Shown: in pieces, positions 21,115-33,539 of the stretch
Layout: the number at the start of each line of letters is the position of its first letter
Numbering within the stretch: position 1 is the first letter of the stretch
Source of the DNA: Eledone cirrhosa
Taxonomy: Eukaryota > Mollusca > Cephalopoda > Octopoda > Eledonidae
Assembly (NCBI GenBank): GCA_964016885.1
Contig: OZ024757.1
Coordinates: 24,400,237-24,464,236 of the forward strand
Direction: 5' to 3'
DNA: 64,000 bases
Translations under genes and position numbers: made by a program
The notes under the pieces: model-generated
Databases searched by the model: none
The model's input: only the letters and a program-made list of their open reading frames with translations
Told to the model about the DNA's origin: nothing

Positions 21115-21620
21115 GTGTGTGTGTGTATGTATGTTTGTGTATATATATATATATATATATATATACACCTATCTGAATGTGTATGTATATATGTGGTTGT
21201 TATATATATATGTGTGCGTGTATGTATATATATATGTGTGTGTGTGTTAATGTCAGTGAAATGTCAAGCTAAGGGCTATTACATGTGAAGATTTTGAAAG
21301 GTAAACACTATATACACATATATATATATACAAACACATACATATATAGGAATGTATATATATATACACATCTACACACACATATATAGGAGTGTGTGTG
21401 TATATATATATATACACACACATATATATATACATCTACACACACAAACATGTATATATACACAGACACACATATATATACACACACAGACACATATATG
21501 TATGTATACACACACAGACATATATATATATATGTATACACACACAGAGACATATATATGTATACACACACAGGTATATATATATATATATAATATCTAC
21601 AGACACAGACATTTATATAT
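20960..21620. repeat. (CT)n, (TA)n and (CA)n microsatellites
   Basis: A (TCTC)n run at 20,962-20,990 leads into a TA run. Mixed TATATG and ACACACA runs then continue to 21,600. All open frames here are repeat translations. Confidence 0.85.
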
Positions 21621-21621
21621 A

Positions 21622-21866
21622 TATGTGAAATAAAAAATAGAGCAAGAAACCAGGACTCCATCATCAGTGATCTTCTGGCCATCATCGGTATTTCTTCACA
21701 TTAAAGACCAGATACCTCAAGACAGTGCGAGCAATAACTAAAATAAGTTATTGGGATAAAAAGAATTAAGTGAAGAAAGAGAGACATGTAAACAAACACG
21801 AATGGTGAGGCAACGTAAAGAGTACATTCGCAACAACGCAGCACGCCATTTTTCATTCATATATAT
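21622..21866. repeat. Unidentified dispersed repeat
   Basis: Counterpart of 3,028-3,276. Confidence 0.5.
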
Positions 21867-22110
21867 GTTTTCCCTCCGCTGTGACATGTCTGTTTCTATC
21901 ACCTTACTGCTATCCTCTTTCTCTCTCTCCCTTCTCTCACCTTGTATCTCTTACTTTCATTCACCCGCCTCTGCTGGTCACCCTCTCTCGGCTGGCCTCT
22001 TCCTCACACTTTCACTCACTCACTCTCTGCTACTCCCCCTCTCTCACTTCCTACCGTCTGACCTGTGTCAAATCCTTTTCTCGCTCACATTTTGCTAGGT
22101 TTGGACGTGT
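21867..22110. other. Pyrimidine-rich insert of unknown origin
   Basis: It is strongly C/T-biased on the plus strand (CTCTTTCTCTCTCTCCCTTC) and lies between the AT repeat and the 5' end of LINE A copy 2. It is absent from copy 1. An open frame runs through it but has no recognisable motif. Confidence 0.4.
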
Positions 22111-24955
22111 CTGTTCTTCTCGTCATGCATGTGGATGTGTGCTGCGTGCAAGAGGTGAGATGGAGAGGTGCCTCTGCGAGACTAGTCGCAGGCAAACATC
22201 TTAGCTATAAGCTTTTCTGGGTTTGGGGGAGTAGGCATTTTCCTGGCAGAGAGATGGATTAATAAGACAATAGAGGTAGTTCGAGTTAGTAATCGAATAA
22301 TTAAGCTAAGATTAGTTGTAGGCAGGAGACTACTGACAATCATCTCTGCCTATGCTCCCCATGCAGGCCTAGGTAAAGAAGCGAAAGACTGCTTTTTCGA
22401 GCAACTTTTACAAACAACTGCAATGTCAAAAGACGGAGACATCATTATGCTAGCAGGAGACTTCAATGGTCATGTTGGACAGCTCCAGGATGGTTACACT
22501 GGCGGTACATGGTGGGCGCGGTTACAGCTCAAGAAATGAAGGAGTGAGACTTCTTGAATTTTGTGATGCAAGTACACTGACTATTTGCAACACTAGCTTC
22601 CAGAAACCTGCCAACCACCTAATAACCTACAAATCAGGTGAACACATAAGCCATATTGACTTCTTACTAGTTAGGCAGATGGTGTCAAATACCAAGGCAT
22701 ACCCTGGGGAAGAATGTACCCCACAGCAGAGGTTAGTGATATCTCAGTAAGCAAGAGATGGAATGAGTCATACAGGAAGGTGTGGAGAAGAAAGGTCTGG
22801 AAGCTAAAAGACCTTTCACTAAAACACAAATTTAGGAAAGCCCTTCAAGATGTGTATGGCAAAAAAGAAGACGATTTAGAGACATATGACATAGATAATA
22901 ACTGGAATTTCTTACATGACAACTTACTGCAGGCTACTGATGAAACTTGTGGTTGGAGCTCTCAGACAGAGAGTGACTTGGTGGTGGAACAGCACAGTAG
23001 ATAAGGCCATTAGAGACAAAAGACTAGCATGGAAAAAGGGTGGGAGTAGAGAAGGATATACAGCTGCTAAGGGAGAAGCTAGACGTCAGGTGTACTTAGC
23101 ACACAGGGAGGCTGAGAGTAGGAGGTTTGCCAATGTTCTGCGATGGGCAGATCAGAGGCACGCAGTGTTCCACATTGCAAGGCAGTGTGTCAATGCAAAT
23201 CAGGATGTTGTTGGACATGTGTCCGGAATGATGCCGGTGTACTTAGTGTCACGAATGATCAGAAAAGGGAGGCCTGGAAATGTCATTATGAGAGACTGAT
23301 GAATGTGGAGAACAAATGGGAGAGAGAGAAATTACCCTCAGTAGATCCGACAGAGGGGCCAGCTATTGAGATTGATGAATATAGGGTCCAAGAGGCGATT
23401 AAGGAAATGGTAAGGCTGCTGGTCCGTCCGGGATAGTTGCAGAGATGCTGAAGGCATTAGGGGGCGTAGGCACTAAACTGGTTGCATGCATCATCAATCA
23501 GGCTATTTATGGTGGTGTCATACCCAAAGAGCAGTATTCTCATGAATTGCTACAAAGGTAAAGGGGATGTTCTGGAGAGGAGCAATTATAGGGGCATTAA
23601 AACTGATGTATCAGGTTATGAAAGTGGCAGAAAGGATATTAGCACAACTAATTAGAGAAAGGGTCAAACTAGATGAGATGCAGTTTGGTTTTGTGCCTGG
23701 GAAAAGTACAACAGATGCCCTCTTCTTGGTGAGACAATTACAAGAGAGGTTCTTAGAGAGGAATAAGCCACTATACTTAGCCTTTGTTTATCTAGAGAAG
23801 GCCTTTGATAGGGTACCACGGGTGGTCCCTAAGGAAACTAGGTGTTGAAGAATGGCTTGTGAGGACAGTGCAAGCTTTGTATAGAGGTGCTGTCAGTAAA
23901 GTCAGGGTAGGAATGGAGTTTAGTGAGGAATTCCAGATACAAGTAGGAGTACATCAAAGTTCGACCCTCAGCCCGCTCTTGTTCATTATAGTCCTCCAAG
24001 CCATAACAGAGGAGTCTAAGACTGACTGTCCATGGGAGCTTCTCAATGCTGACGATCTGGTTCTTATAACAGAATCAGTAGAGGAGCTAGAGAATAAATT
24101 CTGGCTATGGAAACAGCAGCTGGAATCAAGGAGACTGAGAGTGAACCTAGCTAAGACAAAAGTGTTGAATAGAAAAGAGGACAAAACTCTGATTCCGTCA
24201 GGGAAATGGCCACGTTCGATATGCAGAAAAGGAACTGGCATAAATTCTATAAAATGCACACAATGCAGATCCTGGGTACACAAGAGAAGTAGTGGGATAT
24301 CAGGCTAACTAACAGGTAGGGAGAAATACGTATGCAGTAGATGCACAGGGAAATTAGACAGTAGAAGTCGCATTGATAGACACATTTTTCAAATTCATGG
24401 GAGGGGGGGGGGGGTCCGAGGCCAGAGTATCTTGAATAAGGACGGGTTGGAAGAAGTTTAGGGAGCTGCTTGCTCTGCTGACGAAGAAGGGTTTCTCCCT
24501 GAGTACGAAAGGCCGGTTATATGATGCCTGTGTGAGTAGCGCGATGCTGCTGCTAGTGAGACATGGGCAGCAACTGCAGAGGATATGCGACGGCTGGAGA
24601 GAAATGAGGCAAGGATGCTCTGTTGGATGTGCAGTGTCAATGTGCGTGAACGACCCAGCATGAATGTGTTGAGATAGTAACTGTGTCTGAGAGGGATAGA
24701 ATGTAGTGTGCGAGAGAGGAGACTGAGGTGGTTTGAACATGTGATGCGCGTGGAGGATGACCGATGGGTGAAGAAGTGCCAGTTGAAGGAAGACGTCGTA
24801 GAGGAAGACCACGAAAAACATGGGCGGAAGTGGTGAGAGCAGACCTCAGATCGCTGAAGCTCACAGTGGAGGATGACGAAGGACCGTGATAAGTGGAAAG
24901 ATGCTGTGCTGAATAGGACCCATCCCACCCTTGCAATCAGGGAAAAGCGGACGTT
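22111..24955 (+). mobile_element. LINE A, decayed copy 2
   Basis: Same insertion as 4,163-7,222 but missing the first part of the endonuclease (it begins at the VDVCCVQEVRW region). It keeps LAGDFNGHVG at about 22,450, the linker, the reverse transcriptase (FGFVPGKSTTDALFLV at about 23,690) and the C-terminal domain (about 24,600-24,850). The family tail is at 24,918-24,953. The motif A Asp codon is TAT, Tyr (23,789-23,791), and YADD is NADD (24,055-24,066). There is a deletion near 23,530 and another near 23,818 that removes part of the RVPRSVIWW region. Not functional. Confidence 0.9.
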
Positions 24956-25029
24956 TCCACTGCAAGTTTGAAGAAAAGGGTTGTTAAAGCTAACAGATAC
25001 AAGGTAATAAAATGACCATTACTGTTGCT

Positions 25030-25380
25030 TTGGATTAGGACAATGGGATTGATGAGTTAATATCTGTATACAACAACTACAACGGTACTTGATGGGGCCC
25101 ACCCACAACCCCCGCCGGACAGAATGGAGAAGACATTTCCCCGGAGGACGACAAGGGAGACACGCTGGAAAAGCCACTCCAACTCACGGGGGCTCACACC
25201 TGCAACTGGCCAGCTCAGCGCCTATGGTGGTGGAGTAAGGAAGTAGCCCTGGGTCCGAGGACACCAGAAGTCTCCACTGCCAGGGGTACGACATACCGCA
25301 AACCTGTCGGAGAGCAACCAGTATTTGTGGAGTTTGCCCCCCTCAGCCCGACGTGCAAGGTAATTATTGTAGTGGATGCC
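25030..25380. repeat. Dispersed conserved block (CEP motif)
   Basis: Counterpart of 7,300-7,625, with scattered substitutions. Confidence 0.5.
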
Positions 25381-25394
25381 GTTAATTAGCAGGA

Positions 25395-25680
25395 GGGGGT
25401 TGGTGGGTGGGGTATTGGTAGGGGGTGGGTGTGTGGGGGTGTTGGTGGAAGGTAGATTCCGTGCTGGTGTGTTGGTTTCGAGGAGTGGTGTGTTGGTGTG
25501 AGTAAGATTATGTGGTCTGGTGTTGGTAGGGTGTGAGGGAGTGGTGTTGGTAGGGAGTTGTGTTGTTAGGGTGTGGGGGAGTGGTGTTGGTAGGGTGTGA
25601 GGGAGTTGTGTTGTTAGGGTGTGGGGAGTGGTGTTGTTAGGGTGTGAGGGAGGAGTGGTGTTGGTGGAAGATAGATTCTA
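25395..25680. repeat. G-rich minisatellite, short form
   Basis: About ten units related to 7,660-9,656 (GTGTTGTTAGGGTGTGGGGG). Confidence 0.8.
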
Positions 25681-25729
25681 TGGTGGTGGAAATCTTTCAT
25701 GGTTCTCTGTATTTCTCTCCATAACTCTG

Positions 25730-26010
25730 ACATGGGTGGTGTTGTAGCATGGCCAGGCTGTTTGGATATTGCTGTAGCATGGCCAGGCTGTTTGGATATT
25801 GCTGTAGCATGTCCTGGCTTGTTAGAAGCTACTGTAGCATGGCCAGGCTTGTTAGAAGCTGCTGTAGCATGGCCAGGCTGGTTAGATAATGCTGCAGCAT
25901 GGCCAGGCAGTTTAGATGATGCTGTAACATGGCCAGGTTTGTTAGATGGTGCTGTACCATGCCCAGACTTAAATTGTACTGTAGCATGGCCTGGCTGTTT
26001 AGACGGAGCC
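25730..26010. repeat. 30-bp minisatellite
   Basis: About nine units, counterpart of 9,690-10,020. Confidence 0.85.
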
Positions 26011-26044
26011 CCGTCGTACGGCTTGGATACTTGGAACTTGTCTT

Positions 26045-26184
26045 TCTAAGTTTCGCGCATGCGCATTCAATTCCATCCAAACCAAGAAGAAGAAAAAAAT
26101 GGCCGTCAGTTTGTAGAATTTTTCCAGCTCTACAAAAACTCTTGCAAAATGCTTCCAAAACAGACAGTTGCGGTTTTCTGAAAG
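26045..26184 (+). promoter_or_regulatory. Promoter/first-exon-like module, copy 2
   Basis: The NRF-1-type palindrome is kept at 26,054-26,066, the five-codon MAVSL frame at 26,099-26,116, and the donor-like GT at 26,185. It is nearly identical to 10,060-10,202. Confidence 0.4.
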
Positions 26185-26277
26185 GTAACGTAGATTTTTA
26201 TATTATGTTGAGATATTTTGGTAAATCTTTCCTTCTTAGTTCCCTCCATAATCAACCATTTTAATAGTCTTTCTCTT

Positions 26278-26590
26278 CCGTATTTCTAATGAAATACCCA
26301 GACCATGTGTTCCGATCATGTTGAAAATAAACAATAAAATGTAGGGATTTAATAATAAATTTCAACATGTTTCTTTTTTATTCACAGGAAATATATTTAA
26401 TGTATTTTGTTTTAAAACTCTTCCTAGTTTTCCCTGTAGCAGCTCTGTTGTCTTTAGCAAATATTTTCGATGTATTTAAATATTTCTTTCAATATTGAGA
26501 TCAAAGACCGTAAATTGTTGATTCGATTCATCAGTGCTAAATATTTTCTGAAACTATTGTAAATTAATTTTATATTCTGGAGCAGATTCT
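26278..26590 (+). repeat. Acceptor/exon-like module
   Basis: Acceptor AG at 26,386-26,387, giving a 203-bp putative intron from the donor at 26,185. Confidence 0.45.
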
Positions 26591-27120
26591 AAGGGTGTGT
26601 GTCTCTTCTATGGGGTTTTTCCGGGGGTTTTAACGATAGGGTTCACAGTGCAGTTATTCAATCCCCACCCCTACACATATGTTAGGTAAGACCTTAATTA
26701 CAGAGGAAATGGTCTGTTGTGGTCCTTCTTCCTGTGACTTCCTTCCTTGTGGGTGGCTCTACAGGTATTTTCGAAAGAGGAGACAGCATTGTTGTTGTTG
26801 AGACACCTCGCTATCGTTAACCTGTTGTGTGTGGGTCACTTAATCTGGATGGAGATCACCTTTGTTGTTCTTCCTCTACCAGATCCAGCTGGAACTCCTC
26901 TCCACCTCCTCTCCTATAGTCTTTACTACTTTGGTCCTGTTCCACCCAGTTACTCAGAGATATTTCATGAGATTGTAGGCAGATATTTCTACCAACCCTC
27001 TCCCTCCAGCCTGTGGGGTGAGGACTTTGACATGGAAATCTGCTTTTTAGATAACTTTGTCTCTGCCGTATGTCTGTCTCGTAATCATAGCTGAAGTATT
27101 AATCAGTGTTAACAGATCGA
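26591..27120. repeat. 210-bp repeat part plus conserved module
   Basis: Counterpart of 10,608-11,090. It differs by an insert (CTTCCTGTGACTTCC) and by small frame-altering indels in the supposed open frame. Confidence 0.5.
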
Positions 27121-27289
27121 TATCGATTAACTTTTCACCACGTGAATTCTCAATCATTAGGTGAGAGGGTGACATCTTTGGCAAGTGTCATCGTAACCTC
27201 CAGCTAACCCATGCCCTGTCATGGAAATTTGGTAGACAGAAACTGTCTGGAAGCCTGTAAGATGGACTGTACCTGTAATTAAGTCAGTC

Positions 27290-27525
27290 TTGTCACACAC
27301 CGTGTCAACATTCAGTATTTCTTCCCATAGTGGTGACAGTGTTGGACTTACGATCATAATGTGATGAGTTCCATTCCTGGATCGTGTTGTGTTCTTGAAC
27401 AAAACACTTCATTTCACCTTCTTCCAGTATACTTAACTTGAGTACCAGTAGTATCATGTTGTTTAACTCTATGATAGACTGGTGTACTGTCCAGGGGAGG
27501 GTCTTGTATGTTCAGCTGACTAACT
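27290..27525 (+). mobile_element. tRNA-derived SINE (second layout)
   Basis: Counterpart of 11,230-11,480, almost identical. Confidence 0.7.
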
Positions 27526-27619
27526 GACTCGGAGAAGCACCGGTCTAATGAGGCTCCGGGTTTGAGACAGACTTTAACCTTGCAATCGACTGGCGTCCTA
27601 TCCAGGGGAAGTCTCTTGT

Positions 27620-28105
27620 TACTGTATTTCTAATGAAATACCCAGACCATGTGTCCCAATTCATGTTGAAAATAAACAATAAAATGTAGGAATTTAATAA
27701 TAAAATTCAACATGTTTCTTTTTTATTCACAGGAAATATATTTAGTGTATTTTGTTTTAAAACTCTTCCTAGTTTTCCCTGTAGCAGCTCTGTTGTCTTT
27801 AAATGTTTTTAATGTATTTAAATGTTTCTTTCAAGATTGATTCAATTCTTCAGCAGTGTTAAATATTTTCTGAAACTGTTGTAAATTAATTTTGTATTCC
27901 AGAACAGATTCTAAGGGTGTGTGTCTCCTATGAGGTTTTCTCTGGTGTTTTAACGATAGGGTCCACAGCCCAATTACCCGATCCCCGCCCCTACATATAT
28001 ATATATGTTAGGGTAGTCCGTAATCACAGGCGGTGTTAATGTGTTTTTGCACATATAAATTCGCATATCTGATGAGAAGTCGAGGTAGAGTCGGGCCCCT
28101 GTCAT
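27620..28105. repeat. Acceptor-like module plus 210-bp repeat
   Basis: Counterpart of 11,580-12,075. Confidence 0.6.
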
Positions 28106-28139
28106 TTTGATTGTACCCTGAGATGATCGATACTAATAT

Positions 28140-28336
28140 GATTGCAATATGCAAAGTTTATATATATGTACACATACAAACTCACACACAAACACAGATA
28201 TATATGTAAGTATATATATTATCATCACCGTTTTACATTCGTTCTTCCACGTTAGCATGGATTAGACGGGTTGTCCTGTTTTGGGCTGTGCCCGTGGGGG
28301 CCTAATATATGTATATATATATATGTGTATATATGT
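28140..28336. repeat. TA microsatellite with LINE B tail fragment
   Basis: Counterpart of 12,120-12,467 but shorter. The tail fragment is at 28,225-28,275 on the minus strand. Confidence 0.75.
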
Positions 28337-29762
28337 ACAGCATCATCATTTTACGTCCGCTTCTCCCTGCTTGCAAGGGTGGGACGGGTCCTATTCAGGC
28401 CAGCATCTCTCCACTTGTCACGGTCCTTCGTCATCTCCACCGTGAGCTTCAGCTATCTGAGGTCTGCCCTCACCACCTTCACCCATGTTTTTCGTGGTCT
28501 TTCTTCTACTGGGATTTCTTGGCACTTCTTTACCCAGCGGTCATCCTCCATGCGCATCACATGTCCATACCATCTCGGTCTTCTCTCCTGCACACCACAA
28601 CTTACCCCTCTTATACTCAGTTACTCTCTCAACTCGTCCATGCTTGGTCGTTCACGCACATTCACAGTGCACATCTAACGGAGAATGCTTGCTTCCTTGC
28701 TGTCCGTAAACGGCCTCCCGTACGCAGGGAGAAACGCTTCTTTGTCAACAGAGGAAGCAGCTCCCTAAACTTCTTCCAGCCTGTCCTTATTCTAGATACT
28801 ATGGCATCGGAACACCCTCCTCCCATGCTAATCTGATCACTTAGGTACCGGAAGCTATCAACCACTTCTATAGCACCCACCTGCATTTTAAAAATGTGTC
28901 TACCACTGCGACTTCTACTGTCTAATTTCCCTGTAGATCTAATGCATACGTATTTCTCTCTACCTGTTAGTTTTCCTGCTATCCCACTACATCCCTTGTG
29001 TACCCAAGATCTCCATTGCGTACATTTTATAGAATTTATGCCAGTTCCTTGCTACATACCAAACACGGCCATTTCCCTGGCGGAATCAGAGTTTTGTCTT
29101 CTTTTCTATTCAACACTTTTGTCTTAGCTAGGTTCACTCTCAGTCCTCTTAATTCCAGCTGCTGTTTCCATAGCCAGAATTTATTCTCTAGCTCCTCTAC
29201 TGATTCTGCTATAAGAACCAGATCGTCAGCATAGAGAAGTTCCCATGGACAGCCAGTCTTAAACTCCTCAGTTATGGCTTGGAGGACTATAATGAACAAG
29301 AGCGGGCTGAGGCGAACCTTGATGTACTCCTACTTGTATCTGGAATTCCTCAATAAACACCATTCCTACTCTCACTTTACTGACAGCACCTCTGTACAAA
29401 GCTTGCACTGTCCTCACAAGCCATTCCTCAACACCTAGTTTCCTTAGGCACCACCAGATGACAGATCGGGGTACCTATGAAAACCCTTCTCTAGGTCAAC
29501 AACAGTTAAGTATAGTGGCTTATTCTTCTCTAAGAACCTCTCTTGTAGTTGCCTAACTAAGAAGAGGGCATCTGTTGTACTTTTCCCAGGCACAAAACCA
29601 AACTGCATCTCATCTAATTTGACCCTTTCTCTAATTAGTTGCACTAATATTCTCTCTGACACTTTCATAACCTGATACATCAGTTTTAATGCCCCTATAA
29701 TTTCTCCTCTCTAGAGCATCCCCTTTACCTTTGTAGCAATTTATGAGAATACTGCTGCACCA
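28337..29762 (-). mobile_element. LINE A, 5'-truncated copy
   Basis: The minus strand runs from the region before the reverse transcriptase (YKGKGDALE) through FGFVPGKSTTDALFLV, a motif A region with a small deletion, an intact LYADDLVLIAES, the zinc finger, the C-terminal domain (GGGCSDAIVSRIRTGWKKF) and the 3' tail with (GAT)n at 28,337. Several frameshifts are present. It is the undeleted version of 12,468-13,450. Confidence 0.85.
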
Positions 29763-30319
29763 GTATGTATGTATATATATATATATGTATATGTATGTAT
29801 ATATATGTATATGAATATACATATGTATGTATATATATGTGTATATGTATGCATAATTATCTGACAGGAAGGTATACGATGCTGACGATAGCTAATAAGC
29901 TTGAAACTAGTTCATCGTTACTGTGTCAGTGTTGAACAAAAAGGCGACGATGTTTGCCTGAACACTGTACGGCGTAATTCGGGCTGTTTGTTTACAAACA
30001 AACCGAACATTATAATAAATGTTCGGTAAACCCATACGTACATATATATATATATGTGTGCATGTATGTATATATATACATACTATTGTACGTCTGTATA
30101 CGTATATGCATACTTACATTTAAGTATCAGCCGTACAGAGAGTGAGAAATTAAATTTCGTTTCATTCTTTTCCATTTATATATATATGTGTATATGCATA
30201 TATATATGTGTGTGTATATATATATGTATATAGATACATATATATATATATGTGTGTGTATATATATAAGTATATACACATATATGTGTATATATATATA
30301 TAGGCATAATTCCGTCTTC
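29763..30319. repeat. TA microsatellites around double-palindrome element, copy 2
   Basis: Microsatellite tracts at 29,763-29,860 and 30,040-30,300. The double palindrome lies at 29,986-30,026 with the same arms as copy 1. Confidence 0.7.
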
Positions 30320-31330
30320 AAGAAGATGCCTCACATTCATTCACCTTCGGTGGATATATCCTTGGCCAGGAGGTGTTGATGTCACCTGCTCTAAAATGCA
30401 ACAAGAGGCCCTTTCTGATACCTCCCCGCATCCTGCCAACTGCAGCCATCTTCCCTCTTCCTGTCATTCCAATGCAGTGAGCATTTTCCATACTGAGTAA
30501 GCCGGGAATCCCCTGTAGCCCACCTCCACCCTCGTTATCTTCTGGGGCTCTCCTTTCTTTGATTTCGGTTTAAAGTGGAGTTTGAGTCTGCAGCGTACGA
30601 GGCGATGGTCGGTGTGACATTCGGCACTGGGCATCACTCTGCTATGTAAGAGGTCTTTCAGGTCACATCAGCGCCCTAGGATATAATCAATGATGTGCCA
30701 GTGTTTGGAACAAAGATGAATGCAGGTTGTTTTCAAACGGTCCTTCTGCTGCAAGATTATCTGCTTTGCAGAACTCCGCCAACAAGCATCCTCTGTCATT
30801 GCAGTTACCAACACCCTGTCTCATAAGCAATCCCTCCCAGGCTATTGAATCTCGGCCGACGGCGTTGAAATGTCCACAGGGGTGACCTGTAAGAGACTGT
30901 GCACATCAAAGTAAAACTTGTTCTTGTCTGCAGGATCTGCTTGAAGAGTGTGGTATATAGTTGATTACTGAGTGGGATGGACATAGAGATGATGCGGTCA
31001 GAATGACCTGCTGGCAGGTTTTCAAGCTTGGAAGTGATAGAACTCCTGACCATGAAACCCACTCCTGAAAGGCGTCTCACTGCTGCTGGTTTACTTGACC
31101 AGTAGAGGGTGTATCTGGTGCTATGGTTTTGTAGGTGGCCTTGACCAGTAGAGGGTGTATCTGGTGCCATGGTCTTGTAGGTGGCCTTGTCCAGTAGAGG
31201 GTGTATATATTGCTATGCTCTTGTAGGTGTCCTTGACCAGTAGCGGTTGTATCTGTTGCTATGCTCTTGTCGGTGGTCTTGACTAGTAGCGGGTGTATCT
31301 GTTGCTATGGTTTTGTAAGTGGCCTTACTC
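30320..31330 (-). mobile_element. LINE C endonuclease fragment, copy 2
   Basis: Counterpart of 14,091-14,960. Minus-strand peptides GVGFMVRSSITSKLENLPAG and TRYTLYWSSKP remain. Its N-terminal side is expanded by the 46-bp tandem repeat. Confidence 0.75.
31094..31323. repeat. 46-bp tandem repeat within LINE C
   Basis: Five units of TTGACCAGTAGAGGGTGTAT plus 26 bases, progressively diverging to the right. Copy 1 has a single unit at 14,873-14,920. Confidence 0.8.
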
Positions 31331-32050
31331 TAGGAAGTGGACCTCACTGAGAGCATCAATGTCAATATTCAGTGTTGACAGTTGGTGTGTGATTAGAAGA
31401 GATTGACATACTCAGGGTGACCCTGTCTGGCAAGGTCCTGAGGTTCCAGCATGTGGTTTTCAGTCCATTGAAGGTTGGTGTTTACCTTTTATTCTTTGTT
31501 GATTTCCGGCCACATGAAACGATGCCCGTTGACCACTGGGTGGTGTAGGAGACGACCTGGGGGAATATCTCCATCTTCTTCAAACTTACTTCCAGTCTAG
31601 AGAGCCGGAAGTGATACGCAGCAAGACTCATTCTCTGTGATAAAAGAATGGGCCTGCATTTTAACGTCCCCCATATACAGTATACTGTGGTTTTGGACAA
31701 CTTTTGTAGACCCCTCTCCATATGGAGCAAGCAGTACTGTGCCTAGAGAAGGCTGCCTGGTCATTCAGGGTGTGCCGAACGATATTGTCCCCGGATCAAA
31801 TCAAACGACGAGATCCCCTCCATATAGGAGTGGGACTACGGCTTCCACTGTTGAAAATAAACAATAAAATGTAGGGATTTAATAATAAAATTCAACATGG
31901 TTCTTTTTATTCACAAAAAATATATCTAGTGTAGTTTTTTTTAAACTCTTCCTAGTTTTCCCTGTAGCAGCTCTGTTACCTGTATTTAAATACTTCTTTC
32001 AAGATTGATATCAAAGACCGTAAATATCTAACGACAGCAACAGTTGACTA
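31331..32050. repeat. Mosaic: LINE C start, 81-bp unit, acceptor-like module
   Basis: 31,331-31,500 repeats 14,941-15,070, and 31,640-32,030 repeats 15,200-15,540. The acceptor AG is mutated here also. Confidence 0.55.
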
Positions 32051-32074
32051 ATAAAATGACAAGTCGGTCAATCA

Positions 32075-32390
32075 TATTGGTGGCCACCCCACAGCCCCGG
32101 CGGACAGAATGGAGAAGGTGTTTCCCTGGAGGACGGCAAGGGAGACACGCTGGAAAAGCCATTCCAACCCGCGAGGCTCACACCTGCAGCTGGCCAACTC
32201 AGCGCCTATGGTGGTGAGTAGGGAGGTAGGCCTAGGGCCGAGGACACGAGAAGTCTCCATTGCCAAGGGTACGACCGCAAACCTGTCGGAGAGTGACCGG
32301 TTTTGGGAAAGTTTGGCCTCCTCAGTCGGACATGCAGCAGAACCTGGGTTATTCGCAGACTGCACCAGGTTGTGGCTGGGGTAAATGTTG
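32075..32390. repeat. Dispersed conserved block (CEP motif)
   Basis: Related to 7,360-7,625. It has a 97-aa open frame on the minus strand containing TTIGAELASCRCEPRGLEWL, the cleanest version of the shared peptide. Confidence 0.5.
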
Positions 32391-32399
32391 CTTCAATAC

Positions 32400-32700
32400 T
32401 TCAACAGAGGTAAATATTTTCTGAAACTGGTGTAAATTAATTTTGTATTCTGGAGCAGATTCTCGGGGTGTGTCTCCTATGAATTTTTCTCGGGTGTTTT
32501 AACGATAGGGTCCACAGTTCAGTTACTCTATCCCCACCACCTGCACATATGTTAGGTAAGATTCTAATGAAAGTTACAGGCGGTGTTTATTATGCACATA
32601 TAAACTCGCATATCTGATGTGATATCGAGGTAGGGTCGGCCCCCTGTCATTTTGATTGTACTCTGAGATGATCGATATTGATACGATTGCAATATGCCAA
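32400..32700. repeat. 210-bp repeat copy
   Basis: Follows a short exon-like tail (TTTTCTGAAACTGGTGTAAA). 32,463-32,670 has all signatures of the 210-bp unit. Confidence 0.6.
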
Positions 32701-32820
32701 TAAAGTTTATATATATATGAGCGAGACACGGTCACCCAGCCCAACTTGCCTCTAAATGGGACAAACCCGTATAACCCATGCTAGTGTGGAAGATAGACGT
32801 TAAACGATGATGATATATAT
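32701..32820 (+). mobile_element. SINE/LINE B tail fragment
   Basis: CCCATGCTAGTGTGGAAGAT, then ACGTTAAACGATGATGAT at 32,776-32,812. No head is visible. Confidence 0.6.
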
Positions 32821-32825
32821 ATAGG

Positions 32826-33500
32826 CATAATTACGTCCTCGTGTGCCTCACATTCATTCCCCTTCGGTGGACATAGCCTTGGCCAGCAGGTGCTGATGTC
32901 ACCCCGCCGTGTTCTACGTTCATTGGGACTTTTGACCCTCAACCGTATCACCCTCTCGCTGGTGGGTCAGCAGTGGTGGCCAAATTACTACCCATTATCG
33001 CCACCAAGCTTCCAGCTTATCCCCTCTCTCCTGCTCCAAAGCCAACGGGAGGCCTTCTTCTCTCGTCCTGTCATTCCACTGAGCCAAGAATCCCTGCAGC
33101 CCACCTCGACTGGAAATAGCCATACCTGCGAACCTTTCTCGCTACACTCCAGCACAAGTTCTTGATATTTGCTCCTCCTGTCACGAACCTCTATAGAGAG
33201 TTGAGATTGATCCTGGGCAGGCGATGATCCTTCATCCGAGAGACGTGCCCTGTCCAGCGTACTAGGGAGTTCAGCTTCGTGTTTAATCTTCCACACGTTA
33301 GTACAGTCTTCCAAATTCACTGCTCACCTTTGCCAGTCTGCTGCTGACTTCTCTGTCGATCTTGGCACCCGATGTGATGGTGCACCCCAGGTAGGTGAAA
33401 TGACGGACTGTTTTCAGTTCAGTCTCGCCAACGGTGATATGGGGAGGGTGGTACCCTTCCTGAGGTGCAGGCTGGTGGAATACCTCCATCTTACAGTCCA
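32826..33500 (-). mobile_element. LINE C reverse-transcriptase C-terminal fragment
   Basis: The minus strand from 33,489 reads HQPAPQEGYHPPHITVGETE, then HFTYLGCTITSGAKIDREVS and LAKVSSEFGRLY. These are typical of the region after the reverse-transcriptase palm in this LINE family. The frame then breaks. Parallel copies are at 37,515-38,215 and 39,605-40,137. Confidence 0.75.
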
Positions 33501-33539
33501 GAAGCTGGAAGTGATACGCAGGAAGAGTCTTTCTCGGTG

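Larger units (their letters stand above)
14921..31330. repeat. Tandem segmental duplication, copy 2
   Basis: This is a direct repeat of copy 1 in the same orientation, with shared transposon junctions. Private features are the 43-bp minisatellite (17.0-18.0 kb), a six-unit 48-bp repeat (20.2 kb), a 3' LINE A fragment at 20,571-20,870, a pyrimidine-rich insert at 21,867-22,110, and a 46-bp fivefold repeat at 31.1 kb. The G-rich minisatellite is about 0.28 kb here against about 2 kb in copy 1. Confidence 0.85.
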
